A DNA stretch of 64,000 bases from Nocardioides_C sp963700955 (GTDB lineage Bacteria > Actinomycetota > Actinomycetes > Propionibacteriales > Nocardioidaceae), in the NCBI GenBank assembly GCA_963700955.1, contig CAVOZH010000011.1, forward strand, positions 372,001 to 436,000. The letters run 5' to 3'. The position numbers were made by a program, and so were the translations under genes. The notes beneath the pieces are model-generated. The model did no database searches. It saw nothing but the letters and a program-made list of their open reading frames with translations, and was not told the DNA's origin. Positions 9,363-18,631 of this stretch are shown here, in pieces (positions within the stretch are counted from its first letter, which is position 1; each line of letters begins with the position of its first letter).

Positions 9363-9366
<4 letters not shown>
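8215..9366 (-). CDS. Acyl-CoA dehydrogenase (second of the cluster)
   Basis: 383-aa FAD-dependent acyl-CoA dehydrogenase, distinct from the one at 3252. Flavin loop SLAITEPGGGSDVANIRTTA, middle domain ending KMGWHCSDTAELSFTDVRVP, and C-terminal HGGTGYMHGIEVERAYRDAR with the usual GIGGGATEVLND end. The start is GTG at 9366, overlapping the stop of the AtuA gene by 4 nt (GTGA), which decides it over more distant upstream starts that would add an out-of-character Arg/Gly-rich extension. It is translationally coupled to AtuA. By analogy with the atu cluster it could be the citronellyl-CoA dehydrogenase (AtuD-like) and the other enzyme an isovaleryl-type dehydrogenase, or the reverse; the sequence does not decide. 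Confidence 0.9.
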
Positions 9367-11257
<1,891 letters not shown>

Positions 11258-11261
<4 letters not shown>

Positions 11262-12073
11262 GCCTGGACCCCCTTCGGCTCCCGGCCCGCGCCGGGCGGT
11301 CCCGCGAACGCCTGCGCGATGTCGAGCCAACGGTCCGCGTCCGGCCCGTCGGCCACCAGGTCGAGGTCCTCACGGTGACGGCGCTGGGTGACCAGGAGGC
11401 AGAAGTCGTACGCCGATCCGCGGACCGACTGGGCTGCACCCGCGGGCCCGTACGCCCAGGTCGCACCGCCCGGCGAGGTGAGCTCGACCCGGAACTCGTC
11501 GGCCGGAGCCTCGAGCTGGTGCACCGAGAACGCGAAGTTGCGGGTCCGGACGCCGAGGTGCACGAGGTGGCGGATCCGGTCGGTGGGGGGCAGGGTCACC
11601 CCGAGCGCCTCGGCCACGTCGAGCTTGTGAGCCCAGGTCTCCATGTAACGCGCGGTGGCCATCGAGGTCGCGCTCATCGGCGGGCCGTACCACGGCAGCT
11701 TCTGGTCCTCGGGGTACTCCGCGAGCGTCGCCGCGAGCGCCTTTCGCGCGGCACGCCACCGCTCGAGCAGGTCGGTGGGGTCGGCCGCCGCGCCGCGGGA
11801 GGCCTCGGTGTCGACGAACCCCTCCGGGTCGTTGATCGCCTCCACCACCGTGGCGTCCCAGGCCTCCTTGTCGGTGGCCGCCTTCACGGCCACCTCGTCG
11901 GTCCACGCCAGGTGTGCGACCTGGTGCGCGATGTCCCACCCTTCAGCGGGGGTCGGCGTGCGCCACCCCGCGTCGTCGAGGGGGGCGACGAGCTGCTCCA
12001 GCTCGTCGCCCTCCTCGGTCAGGTCGGCGAGGACCAGGCGCAGCTGCTCGGCGCGCGTGGAGGTGTCGGTCAT
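11258..12073 (-). CDS. TIGR03084 family DinB-like metal-binding protein
   Basis: 271-aa protein of the TIGR03084 family, related to the mycothiol-dependent maleylpyruvate isomerase/DinB four-helix fold. Three conserved histidines that would bind a divalent metal are visible: WDIAHQVAHLAW (two His) and METWAHKLDVAEALG. The C-terminal beta domain includes ATWAYGPAGAAQSVRGSAYDFCLLVTQR. Its ATG overlaps the tetR stop by 4 nt (ATGA). The family is repeatedly found beside AtuA and acyl-CoA genes in actinobacteria, so a role in the same pathway (hydrolase, isomerase or thiol-dependent step) is likely, but no reaction is known. Confidence 0.85.
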
Positions 12074-12699
12074 CGGGCTTCCTCTGGCTCGGGGGTGTCA
12101 CGGATCCGGGAGTCCAGCGTCCGCGCCCACTCGTCCAGGATCCTCTTGCGGCGGGCGGTGTCGTCACTGATGGTGTTGGCCAGGCCGAGCCCGCGGACCA
12201 GGTCCAGCGTGGCCTGGACCAGCTCTCGCATGCCCGGCTGCTTCTCGTCGACGCCGAGCAGCTCGACGGTGCGGCGGTGGATCTCGCGCCCGATGCGCTG
12301 CTCGAGAGGGGCCACCGCCGCCAGCAGCTGGGGGTCGGTGCGTGCCGCGACCCACAGCTCCAGCGCCGCTGTGAACACGGGGCTGGTGAAGTGGTCGGCG
12401 AGCATCTCGAGCACCGCGCGGGTGCGGCGGCGGCCGGTGGGCGGCTTGGCCGCCGCCTCTTCGAGCTCCCGTCCTCGGACCTCGCTGAGGTGCTCGACTG
12501 CGGCCAGGACGAGATCGTCCTTGGTCGGGAAGTGGTGCAGCTGCGCCCCTCGCGACACGCCTGCCCGCTTCGACACGAGCGTGGTCGACGTACCGCTCCA
12601 GCCGCGCTCCACGAGCAGCTCGACGGTGGCCTCGAGCAGCCGCTGGCGCATGGCACGGGTGCGCTCCTCCTGCGGCACGCGGGAGACGGTGGTCGACAT
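12070..12699 (-). CDS. TetR family regulator of the AtuA/carboxylase cluster
   Basis: 209-aa TetR regulator. The N-terminal helix-turn-helix is TLVSKRAGVSRGAQLHHFPTKDDLV (about residues 36-60); the C-terminal ligand domain is unclassified. The start MSTTVSRVP at 12699 is preferred because GAGGATAGGA lies directly upstream; an upstream ATG at 12723 overlaps the conserved promoter motif and is less likely. It is the first gene of the minus-strand cluster and is coupled to the TIGR03084 gene. The motif at 12723-12748, repeated at 8172-8197, is its likely operator, implying autoregulation and control of the carboxylase transcript, with an acyl-CoA as plausible inducer (inference). Confidence 0.9.
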   Translation of the reverse strand: MSTTVSRVPQEERTRAMRQRLLEATVELLVERGWSGTSTTLVSKRAGVSRGAQLHHFPTKDDLVLAAVEHLSEVRGRELEEAAAKPPTGRRRTRAVLEMLADHFTSPVFTAALELWVAARTDPQLLAAVAPLEQRIGREIHRRTVELLGVDEKQPGMRELVQATLDLVRGLGLANTISDDTARRKRILDEWARTLDSRIRDTPEPEEAR

Positions 12700-12722
12700 G
12701 CGTCCTATCCTCACGGCCGACA

Positions 12723-12748
12723 TAAGAAACAGTCAAGCCTGCCTTTTT
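12723..12748 (-). promoter_or_regulatory. Conserved 26-nt motif before tetR (candidate operator/promoter)
   Basis: 24 of 26 positions match 8172-8197. On the minus strand it reads ...GGCTTGACTGTTTCTTA and ends 24 nt before the tetR ATG at 12699. A T-rich run on the plus strand (12744-12750) lies at its outer edge. It also falls inside the divergent region before the GNAT gene at 12807. Confidence 0.6.
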
Positions 12749-12806
12749 TTGCGGGTGGGTCGTGCCGCGAGAGCGGTTCGTGGGTCGGTACGGCGATGAT
12801 GGGGCC

Positions 12807-13286
12807 ATGTTCCGGGAAGCGACCGACGCCGACCTGCTCGCCCTGACCGAGCTCGAGCGGGACGCGAACCTGGCTGCGCTGGGTCACGTCTTCCCCCCGG
12901 AGGAGCACCCGTTCCCGTTCGACGACGTGCTCGCACGGTGGCGCCTCGTCCTCGACGACCCGTCTGCCGTCGTACTCGTCCGTGACGCACCCGGCGGACT
13001 CGCGGCCTTCGCGGCGTACGACGACCAGACCCTCCGCCACCTCGCGGTGCACCCACGGCACTGGGGCGAGGGCCTCGCGACCGCGGCGATCGAGACGGCG
13101 CTTCACGCCATGGACCTGCGTGGGACGAGCGCGGCATCGCTCTGGGTTCTCGAGGAGAACCACCGGGCTCGCCGGCTCTACTCCTACCTGGGCTGGCGCG
13201 AGACCGACGAGAGGCAGGAGGCGCCGTGGCCTCCGCACCCGACAGAGGTCAGGTACACGCGCCTCATCGCCCAGTCGGACCGCTGA
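12807..13286 (+). CDS. GNAT family N-acetyltransferase
   Basis: 159-aa acetyl-CoA-dependent N-acetyltransferase. The fold is recognisable from the N-terminal MFREATDADLLALTELE, the beta4/beta5 region LRHLAVHPRHWGEGLATAAIE (acetyl-CoA pyrophosphate loop, variant of Q/RxxGxG/A) and LWVLEENHRARRLYSYLGW. The start at 12807 matches the usual N-terminus; an upstream in-frame ATG at 12762 would add 15 unrelated residues. Substrate unknown. It diverges from tetR and converges with the toxin-island gene ending at 13293 with only 6 nt between. Confidence 0.85.
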   Translation: MFREATDADLLALTELERDANLAALGHVFPPEEHPFPFDDVLARWRLVLDDPSAVVLVRDAPGGLAAFAAYDDQTLRHLAVHPRHWGEGLATAAIETALHAMDLRGTSAASLWVLEENHRARRLYSYLGWRETDERQEAPWPPHPTEVRYTRLIAQSDR

Positions 13287-13292
13287 CCGGCG

Positions 13293-13787
13293 CTAGTCGA
13301 CGTCGCCGACGAACTTGTCCGGCACGGGCACCTGCACCTCCGGGCGCCGCTGTGCGGCCTCGAGCGCCGAGACCACCCGCTGCATGTCGTGCTCGAGGTC
13401 CCGCGGGGGTGGCTGCCCCTCCTCGGGCACCATCTCCTCCACCAGCGTCACCTCGAAGGGCCCGGTGGCGAACGAACTGACCGCCCGGAGCATCGTCCCG
13501 GGAGGGAAGAGGACCTCCTCCTCCTCGGGATGTGCGGAGAACGGACGCAGGAAGCGGCCGGTCCGTCCCAGGACGGCGTACAGCTCGTGCGTGCGGAAGT
13601 TCTCGGTGGCGACGCGTGCGTCCCGCGACGTGGGCAGCAGCCCGATCGTGACGACGACGTCGCCCATCCGGCCGAAGCTCGCGTCCCGGGAACGCCCCCG
13701 GAAGCTGATGCCCGGATGCGGCGAGAGCTGGTCCAGGCCGTCCAGCAGCCGCTGAAGCCGCTCGTCGGGGGGGTGCGCGGCGTTCAT
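13293..13787 (-). CDS. Small ADP-ribosyltransferase-like protein downstream of the WXG/ART toxin
   Basis: 164 aa, not matched by me to a named family. Its order of motifs fits the R-S-E class of ADP-ribosyltransferases: F29-R30-G31 (NAD-binding Arg), P52-T53-S54 in place of the S-x-S strand, then PEEEEVLFPPGT (residues 87-98) with E89-x-E91 as the catalytic pair, typical of ARTT-loop ExE motifs. Charged and proline-rich residues follow (about 118-150). No signal peptide or WXG motif. The ATG at 13787 overlaps the stop of the 174-aa gene (ATGA), so it is the third gene of a coupled trio. It could be a second effector, an accessory ART, or an inactive decoy; the ART reading is inference from short motifs. 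Confidence 0.6.
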   Translation of the reverse strand: MNAAHPPDERLQRLLDGLDQLSPHPGISFRGRSRDASFGRMGDVVVTIGLLPTSRDARVATENFRTHELYAVLGRTGRFLRPFSAHPEEEEVLFPPGTMLRAVSSFATGPFEVTLVEEMVPEEGQPPPRDLEHDMQRVVSALEAAQRRPEVQVPVPDKFVGDVD

Positions 13788-14308
13788 CGGCGCTCGTCGT
13801 TCCGAGGCGTGGCACCATGCCGCCCACCCGGGGCCTCGACGGCCGGACGCACCGTCACCACACCCGACCCCGAGTCGGCCGGCGCGGGCACCGGGTCGGT
13901 GTCGGACGGGACCCGCCATGCGAGCACGGGCACCTCACGGTCGCGTGTGTCGATACGACAGACGTGCTCGTCGCGTCCCCAGCCATCCCGGGCGCCTTCG
14001 TGACGAAGGGCCAGCAGCTCGCCGTCGCGCCGGACCAGGACGGCGTCGGTGTGCCCGTCCTCGACGCGGCGCCGACCAACGACCTCGCCCGAGCCGGGGC
14101 GGCCGTCGACGGTGACCTGCCAGCGCGTGCCGGGGTCGAGGTGGAGCATCCACCCGCTGAACTCCAGCTGGGGCGGGTCCGCCCACTTGTCCCAGTTGAC
14201 CTCGCCGAGGGGCTCCCCCTGGGAGCGAGCCAGCTGCTCCTCGCGGACACGCTTCGCGTGGGCGATGAACTCGTCGTCGGTCATGTCCGACGTGCGCTTG
14301 TTGGTCAT
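13784..14308 (-). CDS. Unknown protein between two ART-like genes (candidate immunity protein)
   Basis: 174-aa protein I do not recognise. The N-terminus is helical and charged (TDDEFIAHAKRVREEQLARS). The middle is beta-rich and tryptophan-containing (NWDKWADPPQ, SGWMLHLDPGTRWQVTVDG, DAVLVRRDGELLALRHEG), and the last ~40 residues are Pro/Gly/Ser-rich and probably disordered. It has no signal or membrane segment, so it is likely cytoplasmic. The ATG overlaps the toxin stop (ATGA), and its own stop overlaps the next start. Immunity genes normally sit directly behind polymorphic toxins in just this way, so it is the leading candidate immunity protein (inference). Confidence 0.6.
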   Translation of the reverse strand: MTNKRTSDMTDDEFIAHAKRVREEQLARSQGEPLGEVNWDKWADPPQLEFSGWMLHLDPGTRWQVTVDGRPGSGEVVGRRRVEDGHTDAVLVRRDGELLALRHEGARDGWGRDEHVCRIDTRDREVPVLAWRVPSDTDPVPAPADSGSGVVTVRPAVEAPGGRHGATPRNDERR

Positions 14309-15954
14309 GGCTGCTCCCTCAGGACGATATCCCAGCGCTTCAGATCGGGGTCCCACTCCTTGGAGACCACGTCGAACGGCGTACCCCGGTCGAAGAGGAT
14401 CTCCGCCTCGCCGGGGAAGCGCGAGAAGTGCTGCACGTTGACACCCGAGCGGCTCTCGATGGCGAACATCACCGGGTCCTCGTGGGCCTTGGGCGGGTTC
14501 CCACTCAGGAACTCCTCGCCGACGCGCGCCTCCAGCGAGCTGCTGGAGTACGCCGAGTCCCGGTAGAGCCCCGTGTCGTCGAGCGTGTCGATCACCGCCT
14601 TCGGCACGTTGCTGCCGCGGTACGTCGGACCGGTGTACGGCGGGAGCTCGGCGATGCCTCGGGAGGTGCGGTCGATCCGCGCCTGGATCTCGGGATGCAG
14701 CTCCGTCGGGACGCCGTCGGGGTTCCGCGAGAAGCCGTTCATGGTCTTGTAGCCGTCGTTGGTCGTGTAGTCGTGGAGGCCGAGCGCACCGTCTCGGGAC
14801 AGCTCCGGGTGCCGGGCGACGACCTCGTCGGCCCACGCGTCCGTGCCGCGCTCGCCGACAGGAAGGTCGGCGAGGTCGTCGTACCTGTGCAGCGCCTCGA
14901 AGTTGTCGACGTCGAGCCGCCCGAGATCGTCGACGTCGTCCAGGACGTCGAGGTCGTCGAGCTTGCCGACCCCCGCCACGTCGTCGATCCGGTCACCGGT
15001 CCGAGCGATGTCGGCGAGCGCGTCGACCGCGTCGGCGCCACCCTTGACGCCCCGGGTCGCAGCCGCACCCGTGCCGCCGGTCGCCACGGCCACGATCGCG
15101 TCCGGGACGAGGTGCCCCAGGGCTCGTGCAGGATCGTCGGCCCAGGTGTCCCAGTCGAGGAGCGCCTTGCCGAGGTTCTTGCCGAACTCCACCGGGTCGT
15201 CCTGCAGTGACTGCAGCAGCGCGCCGACCTGCTCGACGCCGAGGCGGTACTTCGTCGCCATCTCCTCTGGCGTCAGGCGGCCGGTTGCGACGTCGATGGA
15301 GTCCTGCAACATGCTGATCGGGGACCCGGGCAGGGTCAGCAGATCTGCGATCGCCTCGCCGGCGCCGACGAAGAACCCGCCCACGGCGGCCAGGCCCGAC
15401 TCCCACCACTTCCGTTCCGCGGGCGCAGCGGCGCATCCGGCTCGGACGCCGTCCGCGCAGAGGTGGGCAGCAGCCTCGAGATCGGCCCTGGCCGAGCCGT
15501 ACTCCGCCACGGCGCCATCGCGAACGGCCTGTCCAGGGTCGCGGAAGGGGATGATCGTGAGCGTCATCAGCTGACCTTGCGCGGCGGCCTCCGCCACCTC
15601 GCTGCGTGCCCGGGAGACGTCGGCGTCGTACGCCGCCCGAGCCTCCTCGGTGACCCGCTCGCCGCGCTCGTACTCACGTCGCGCCCAGTCCGCTCGTGAG
15701 CCGGCGCTCTCGAGGGCGTCGGCGTAGCGGTCCAGTGCCGCCGCCGCGCCCAGGAACCCCTCGCCGGCCTGCAGCCACCTCTCGGGCTCGGCCGCGAAGG
15801 CATCGCGGAAATGATCTGCTGCGCGACCCGTCCAGCCGTCAGTGGTCACCTTCGCCAGGGCGTGGCCGGTGTCGATGAACAGCCGGCCCTTGGCGCGAGC
15901 CGTCGCCGCGCCTGCCCGGATGCTGCCCGGGCTTCCCTCGATCGTGAAGTCCAT
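14305..15954 (-). CDS. WXG100-domain polymorphic toxin with C-terminal ADP-ribosyltransferase domain
   Basis: 549 aa. The N-terminal ~120 residues are an ESX-type helical hairpin with W41-T42-G43 (WXG). A middle region (about 185-300) contains helical, glycine-rich, pre-toxin-like sequence, and an Asp-rich linker (about 320-370) follows. The C-terminal ~160 residues form an R-S-E class ADP-ribosyltransferase: Y445-R446-G447, S470-S473, and P-G-E516-A-E518 as the ExE pair. This layout is known for toxins exported by type VII secretion. The start ATG at 15954 has GGGGGTGGG just upstream; GTG at 15960 is the alternative. The preceding WXG100 gene (15977-16306) is 22 nt away and would be the export partner. 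No EccC or other secretion component is in the window. Target unknown. Confidence 0.85.
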   Translation of the reverse strand: MDFTIEGSPGSIRAGAATARAKGRLFIDTGHALAKVTTDGWTGRAADHFRDAFAAEPERWLQAGEGFLGAAAALDRYADALESAGSRADWARREYERGERVTEEARAAYDADVSRARSEVAEAAAQGQLMTLTIIPFRDPGQAVRDGAVAEYGSARADLEAAAHLCADGVRAGCAAAPAERKWWESGLAAVGGFFVGAGEAIADLLTLPGSPISMLQDSIDVATGRLTPEEMATKYRLGVEQVGALLQSLQDDPVEFGKNLGKALLDWDTWADDPARALGHLVPDAIVAVATGGTGAAATRGVKGGADAVDALADIARTGDRIDDVAGVGKLDDLDVLDDVDDLGRLDVDNFEALHRYDDLADLPVGERGTDAWADEVVARHPELSRDGALGLHDYTTNDGYKTMNGFSRNPDGVPTELHPEIQARIDRTSRGIAELPPYTGPTYRGSNVPKAVIDTLDDTGLYRDSAYSSSSLEARVGEEFLSGNPPKAHEDPVMFAIESRSGVNVQHFSRFPGEAEILFDRGTPFDVVSKEWDPDLKRWDIVLREQP

Positions 15955-15976
15955 GCCCACCCCCGTTACCGCGACA

Positions 15977-16306
15977 TCAAGGGGTCATGATCCGCACGCC
16001 GCGGACCTCGTCGGCGGCCGCGGTGAGCTTCTCGTTGCCGGCCTTGTCGAAGTCCGCGTAGTTCATCGCCACCTTGCCGAGCCGACCAGCCATCTCCTCG
16101 ACGTCCCCCACCAGGTTGTTCATGCCACGTTCCCAGCGATCCTTGAACTCGTTGACCGCGTCCCGGACGACGTCGCTGCCGAGGTCGCCCGCGGACGGCA
16201 CGAGGTCCTCGACGTCCTTGTCCTTGAACAGCTGAACGGTCTCGGAGGTCCCCCGCGCCGCGGCCACCAGGCTCTGCAGGTCCACCTCGAAGTCGTACGA
16301 CGGCAT
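15977..16306 (-). CDS. WXG100-like partner protein
   Basis: 109-aa all-helical protein with the size and helix-turn-helix hairpin character of ESAT-6/WXG100 proteins. The turn contains RWERGMNNL in place of a strict WXG, and the C-terminus (YADFDKAGNEKLTAAADEV) resembles the flexible tail carrying a YxxxD/E-type export signal (Y-A-D-F-D). It is encoded directly before the WXG/ART toxin, where it would act as heterodimer partner or chaperone. The ATG at 16306 has GGGGGGCC 9 nt upstream. Confidence 0.75.
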   Translation of the reverse strand: MPSYDFEVDLQSLVAAARGTSETVQLFKDKDVEDLVPSAGDLGSDVVRDAVNEFKDRWERGMNNLVGDVEEMAGRLGKVAMNYADFDKAGNEKLTAAADEVRGVRIMTP

Positions 16307-16432
16307 CGCGCCAGGCCCCCCGTTCTGCTGTGGATCACGAAAACCGACTCACACGGTAACGAATCAGGCGATGCGGGCGCGACCCCGGCTGGCTACCATC
16401 GTCGATGTCCGGCATGTCAACGAGAGCGGGGG
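16307..16432. promoter_or_regulatory. Divergent promoter region of the WXG100 genes
   Basis: 126-nt gap between the minus-strand WXG100-toxin operon and the plus-strand WXG100-like pair. It must hold both promoters. A GGCTACCAT sequence at about 16391-16399 is a plausible -10 for the plus direction. No strong inverted repeat is visible, so no operator can be proposed. Confidence 0.4.
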
Positions 16433-16753
16433 ATGATGTCCGGGACAGAGCTGCAGATCGGCGCCCAGGCTCGTGCCGCGGGAATGGTCGCCGGCGCCAT
16501 CGAGCCCCTCCAGGCCGCGCTCAGAGACCTCGGGAACGACGTGGCCGCGGCATCGCCGGGGTTCCGGGGAGCGGCCGCAGGCGGTCTCGGCGTCGCTCTG
16601 GACGCCTGGTTCGAGGCGGCGGCGGACCTGCTGCCCACGTTGAACGAGTACGCCCAGCACCTGACCGCGGTCGATGTGACCGAGGCAGCGGCGGATGCGC
16701 GACAGCAGGCCGCGTTCTCCCGGCTCGCGAGCCGGCTCGGCGGTACCCCATGA
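16433..16753 (+). CDS. WXG100-like protein (first of divergent pair)
   Basis: 106-aa helical protein (107 codons including stop). The N-terminal helix (GTELQIGAQARAAGMVAGAIEPLQAALRD) is followed by the turn SPGFRGAAAGGLGVALDAWFEAAADL, reminiscent of the WXG turn region in actinobacterial ESX substrates (F-R-G in place of W-x-G). ATG at 16433 or 16436, preceded by GAGAGCGGGGG. The stop overlaps the next start (ATGA). Probably a secreted or accessory ESX-type protein belonging to the neighbouring toxin island; no catalytic domain. Confidence 0.65.
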   Translation: MMSGTELQIGAQARAAGMVAGAIEPLQAALRDLGNDVAAASPGFRGAAAGGLGVALDAWFEAAADLLPTLNEYAQHLTAVDVTEAAADARQQAAFSRLASRLGGTP

Positions 16754-17049
16754 GCGACATGAGCCTGGTCGTCCGGATGGGCTCGCTCACCGAGATGGAG
16801 AGCGCGCTCACCCGCGCCTCGCAGCAGATCGAGGAGCAGATCACCGGCCTGCTCGAGAAAGTGAACACCCAGATCGCCGGGTGGTCTCCCAGCACGTCGT
16901 CCCGGCAGGCCGAGATGGCATACCAGGCTCGCCTGCGCGAAGGCGTCGCCCGGCTCACGGCGGCGCTGGACCAGGTACGCACGGCGCTCGCCGAGGTCCG
17001 CGACAGCGCGCGGGAGACCGAGGTCGAGAACGTCGCGCTCCTCGGCTGA
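16750..17049 (+). CDS. WXG100-like protein (second of divergent pair)
   Basis: 99-aa two-helix protein: long helix TEMESALTRASQQIEEQITGLLEKVNTQI, turn GWSPSTSSRQAEMAYQARL (tryptophan at the WXG position, W-S-P), second helix RLTAALDQVRTALAEVRDSA. This is the WXG100 layout with a degenerate motif. Starts inside the stop of the previous gene, so the two are translated together and probably dimerise. Neither member is fused to a toxin domain, unlike the minus-strand operon, so they may be structural substrates or chaperones for the same secretion system. Confidence 0.7.
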   Translation: MSDMSLVVRMGSLTEMESALTRASQQIEEQITGLLEKVNTQIAGWSPSTSSRQAEMAYQARLREGVARLTAALDQVRTALAEVRDSARETEVENVALLG

Positions 17050-17099
17050 GGCGGCGGTGCCGGGGTTGCAGGAAGGACCCGTCGGGGTGCGGGCGGCGG

Positions 17100-18560
17100 T
17101 CAGCGGCGGACGTTGCGCACGGCGGCGGCGAGCTCTCGCACGCGGGTGCGTGCCTTGTCCCGGAGCTGGTCGGGACGAGACGGCGGAAGTCCTTGCGCGC
17201 GGGCTCGCGATGCACGGCGTTCCCGCTCGACCTCGGCGAAGTACTTGTGGAAGTCGACCTGGATCGTGTGCCGCTTCGAGGCCACGTAGCGCTTGCGGAC
17301 CTGCTCGTCGTACTCCTCGATCTGCGCCCGCATCTCGTCGTACGACGGGAGCTCGCCCGCGCCGCTGACCAGGTCGCCGACCCACTCCGCCTGGATCTCC
17401 GCGAGCGGCATGATCGCGCCGAGCGGCTGGATCAGCCCGACGAAGAAGAGTCCCGGGTGGTCGGGGTCGACCACCCGGCGGTACAGGTCGATGTGGTTGT
17501 CCTCGGCACGCACCACCTTCTCGTCGAAGAACGGGAAGGTCACCTTGTAGCCGGTGCAGTAGACGACGAGGTCGACCTCGGCGGCCGAACCGTCCTCGAA
17601 GAAGACCTTGGAGCCCTCGAACCGGTCGATGTTGGGCTTCACGTTGATGTCGCCGTGGCCCAGCCGGGTGAGCAGGTCGTCGCTCACGGTCGGGTGGGCG
17701 TGCAGCACGGCGTGGTCGGGCCGGGGCAGCCCGTAGTCGGTGACCCTGCCCTGGGTGATGCGGAGCATCGCCGCCATCGACAGCTGCTGCACCTTCAACG
17801 GCATCCGCGCGACGACCGAGTCCGTGAGGTGGTCGGTGGGGACGCCGAAGATGAACTTCGGCACGATGTGCGCCCCTCGCCGCATGGCGAGGTACGTCTC
17901 CTCGGCGACCCGCGAGGACTCGACCGCGATGTCCGTGGCCGAGTTGCCGATGCCGAGCACGAGGACGCGCTTTCCCTCGAAGATGTCAGGGGTCTTGTAG
18001 TAGTGCGCGTGCAGCTGCTCTCCGGGGAACGACTCCGCCCCGGGGAACGACGGCTCGGGCCAGCGCGGGTCCCAGTGGTGGCCGTTCGCGACGATCACGT
18101 GCTCGTAGTGCCGCACCTCCGGCTCGCTCGGCTCCCCGTGCTCGTTGCGGCTGCGGAGCGTCACCGCATAGCGGCCGGCGTTTCCGGCGGTGTCGCCCGC
18201 ACGGACCTTCCGGGCCGTGACCGGCTCGACCTTCACGACCTCGGTGCGGAAGGTGATCTTGCCGCGGAAGCCGAAGTGGTCGACGTAGTCGTCGAAGTAC
18301 TTGGCGATCTGCCAGTGGCTCGGGTAGTCCGGCAGGTCCTCGGGCATCGGGTAGGTGCGGTACTCCATCAGCTGCCGCGAGGTGTTGATGTGGAGCGAGC
18401 GGTACGCCGACGACATCCCGTTGTCGTTCCCGTAGCGCCAGTTGCCACCGACCTTGCTCCCGAGCTCGAAGCAGTCGAAGTCGATGCCTCTCGCATGCAG
18501 CACCTGGGCGGCAGCAATTCCAGACGAACCAGCACCGATGACGCATACCCGAGCGCTCAT
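17100..18560 (-). CDS. Flavin-containing monooxygenase (FMO/Baeyer-Villiger type)
   Basis: 486-aa class B flavoprotein monooxygenase using FAD and NADPH to oxygenate a nucleophile or ketone. FAD-binding GAGSSG at residues 9-14; SKVGGNWRYGNDNGMSSAYRSLHIN is the conserved FMO segment; NADPH-binding VLVLGIGNSATDIAVE near residue 200. An FMO-like FPGEQLHAHYYKTPD lies between them at the family signature position (FxGxxxHxxxY). The C-terminal ~40 residues are Arg/Ala-rich. The ATG at 18560 follows GGGAAGG. It diverges from an acetoacetate-decarboxylase-like gene with a 71-nt gap, so they may share control. Substrate unknown. Confidence 0.88.
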   Translation of the reverse strand: MSARVCVIGAGSSGIAAAQVLHARGIDFDCFELGSKVGGNWRYGNDNGMSSAYRSLHINTSRQLMEYRTYPMPEDLPDYPSHWQIAKYFDDYVDHFGFRGKITFRTEVVKVEPVTARKVRAGDTAGNAGRYAVTLRSRNEHGEPSEPEVRHYEHVIVANGHHWDPRWPEPSFPGAESFPGEQLHAHYYKTPDIFEGKRVLVLGIGNSATDIAVESSRVAEETYLAMRRGAHIVPKFIFGVPTDHLTDSVVARMPLKVQQLSMAAMLRITQGRVTDYGLPRPDHAVLHAHPTVSDDLLTRLGHGDINVKPNIDRFEGSKVFFEDGSAAEVDLVVYCTGYKVTFPFFDEKVVRAEDNHIDLYRRVVDPDHPGLFFVGLIQPLGAIMPLAEIQAEWVGDLVSGAGELPSYDEMRAQIEEYDEQVRKRYVASKRHTIQVDFHKYFAEVERERRASRARAQGLPPSRPDQLRDKARTRVRELAAAVRNVRR

Positions 18561-18631
18561 GTGGAGGACCTTCCCGAATGGAGGTGTAACAGGTTGCCAT
18601 ACCGCGGGTTCGGGCAGTCTATGGTTCTCGG

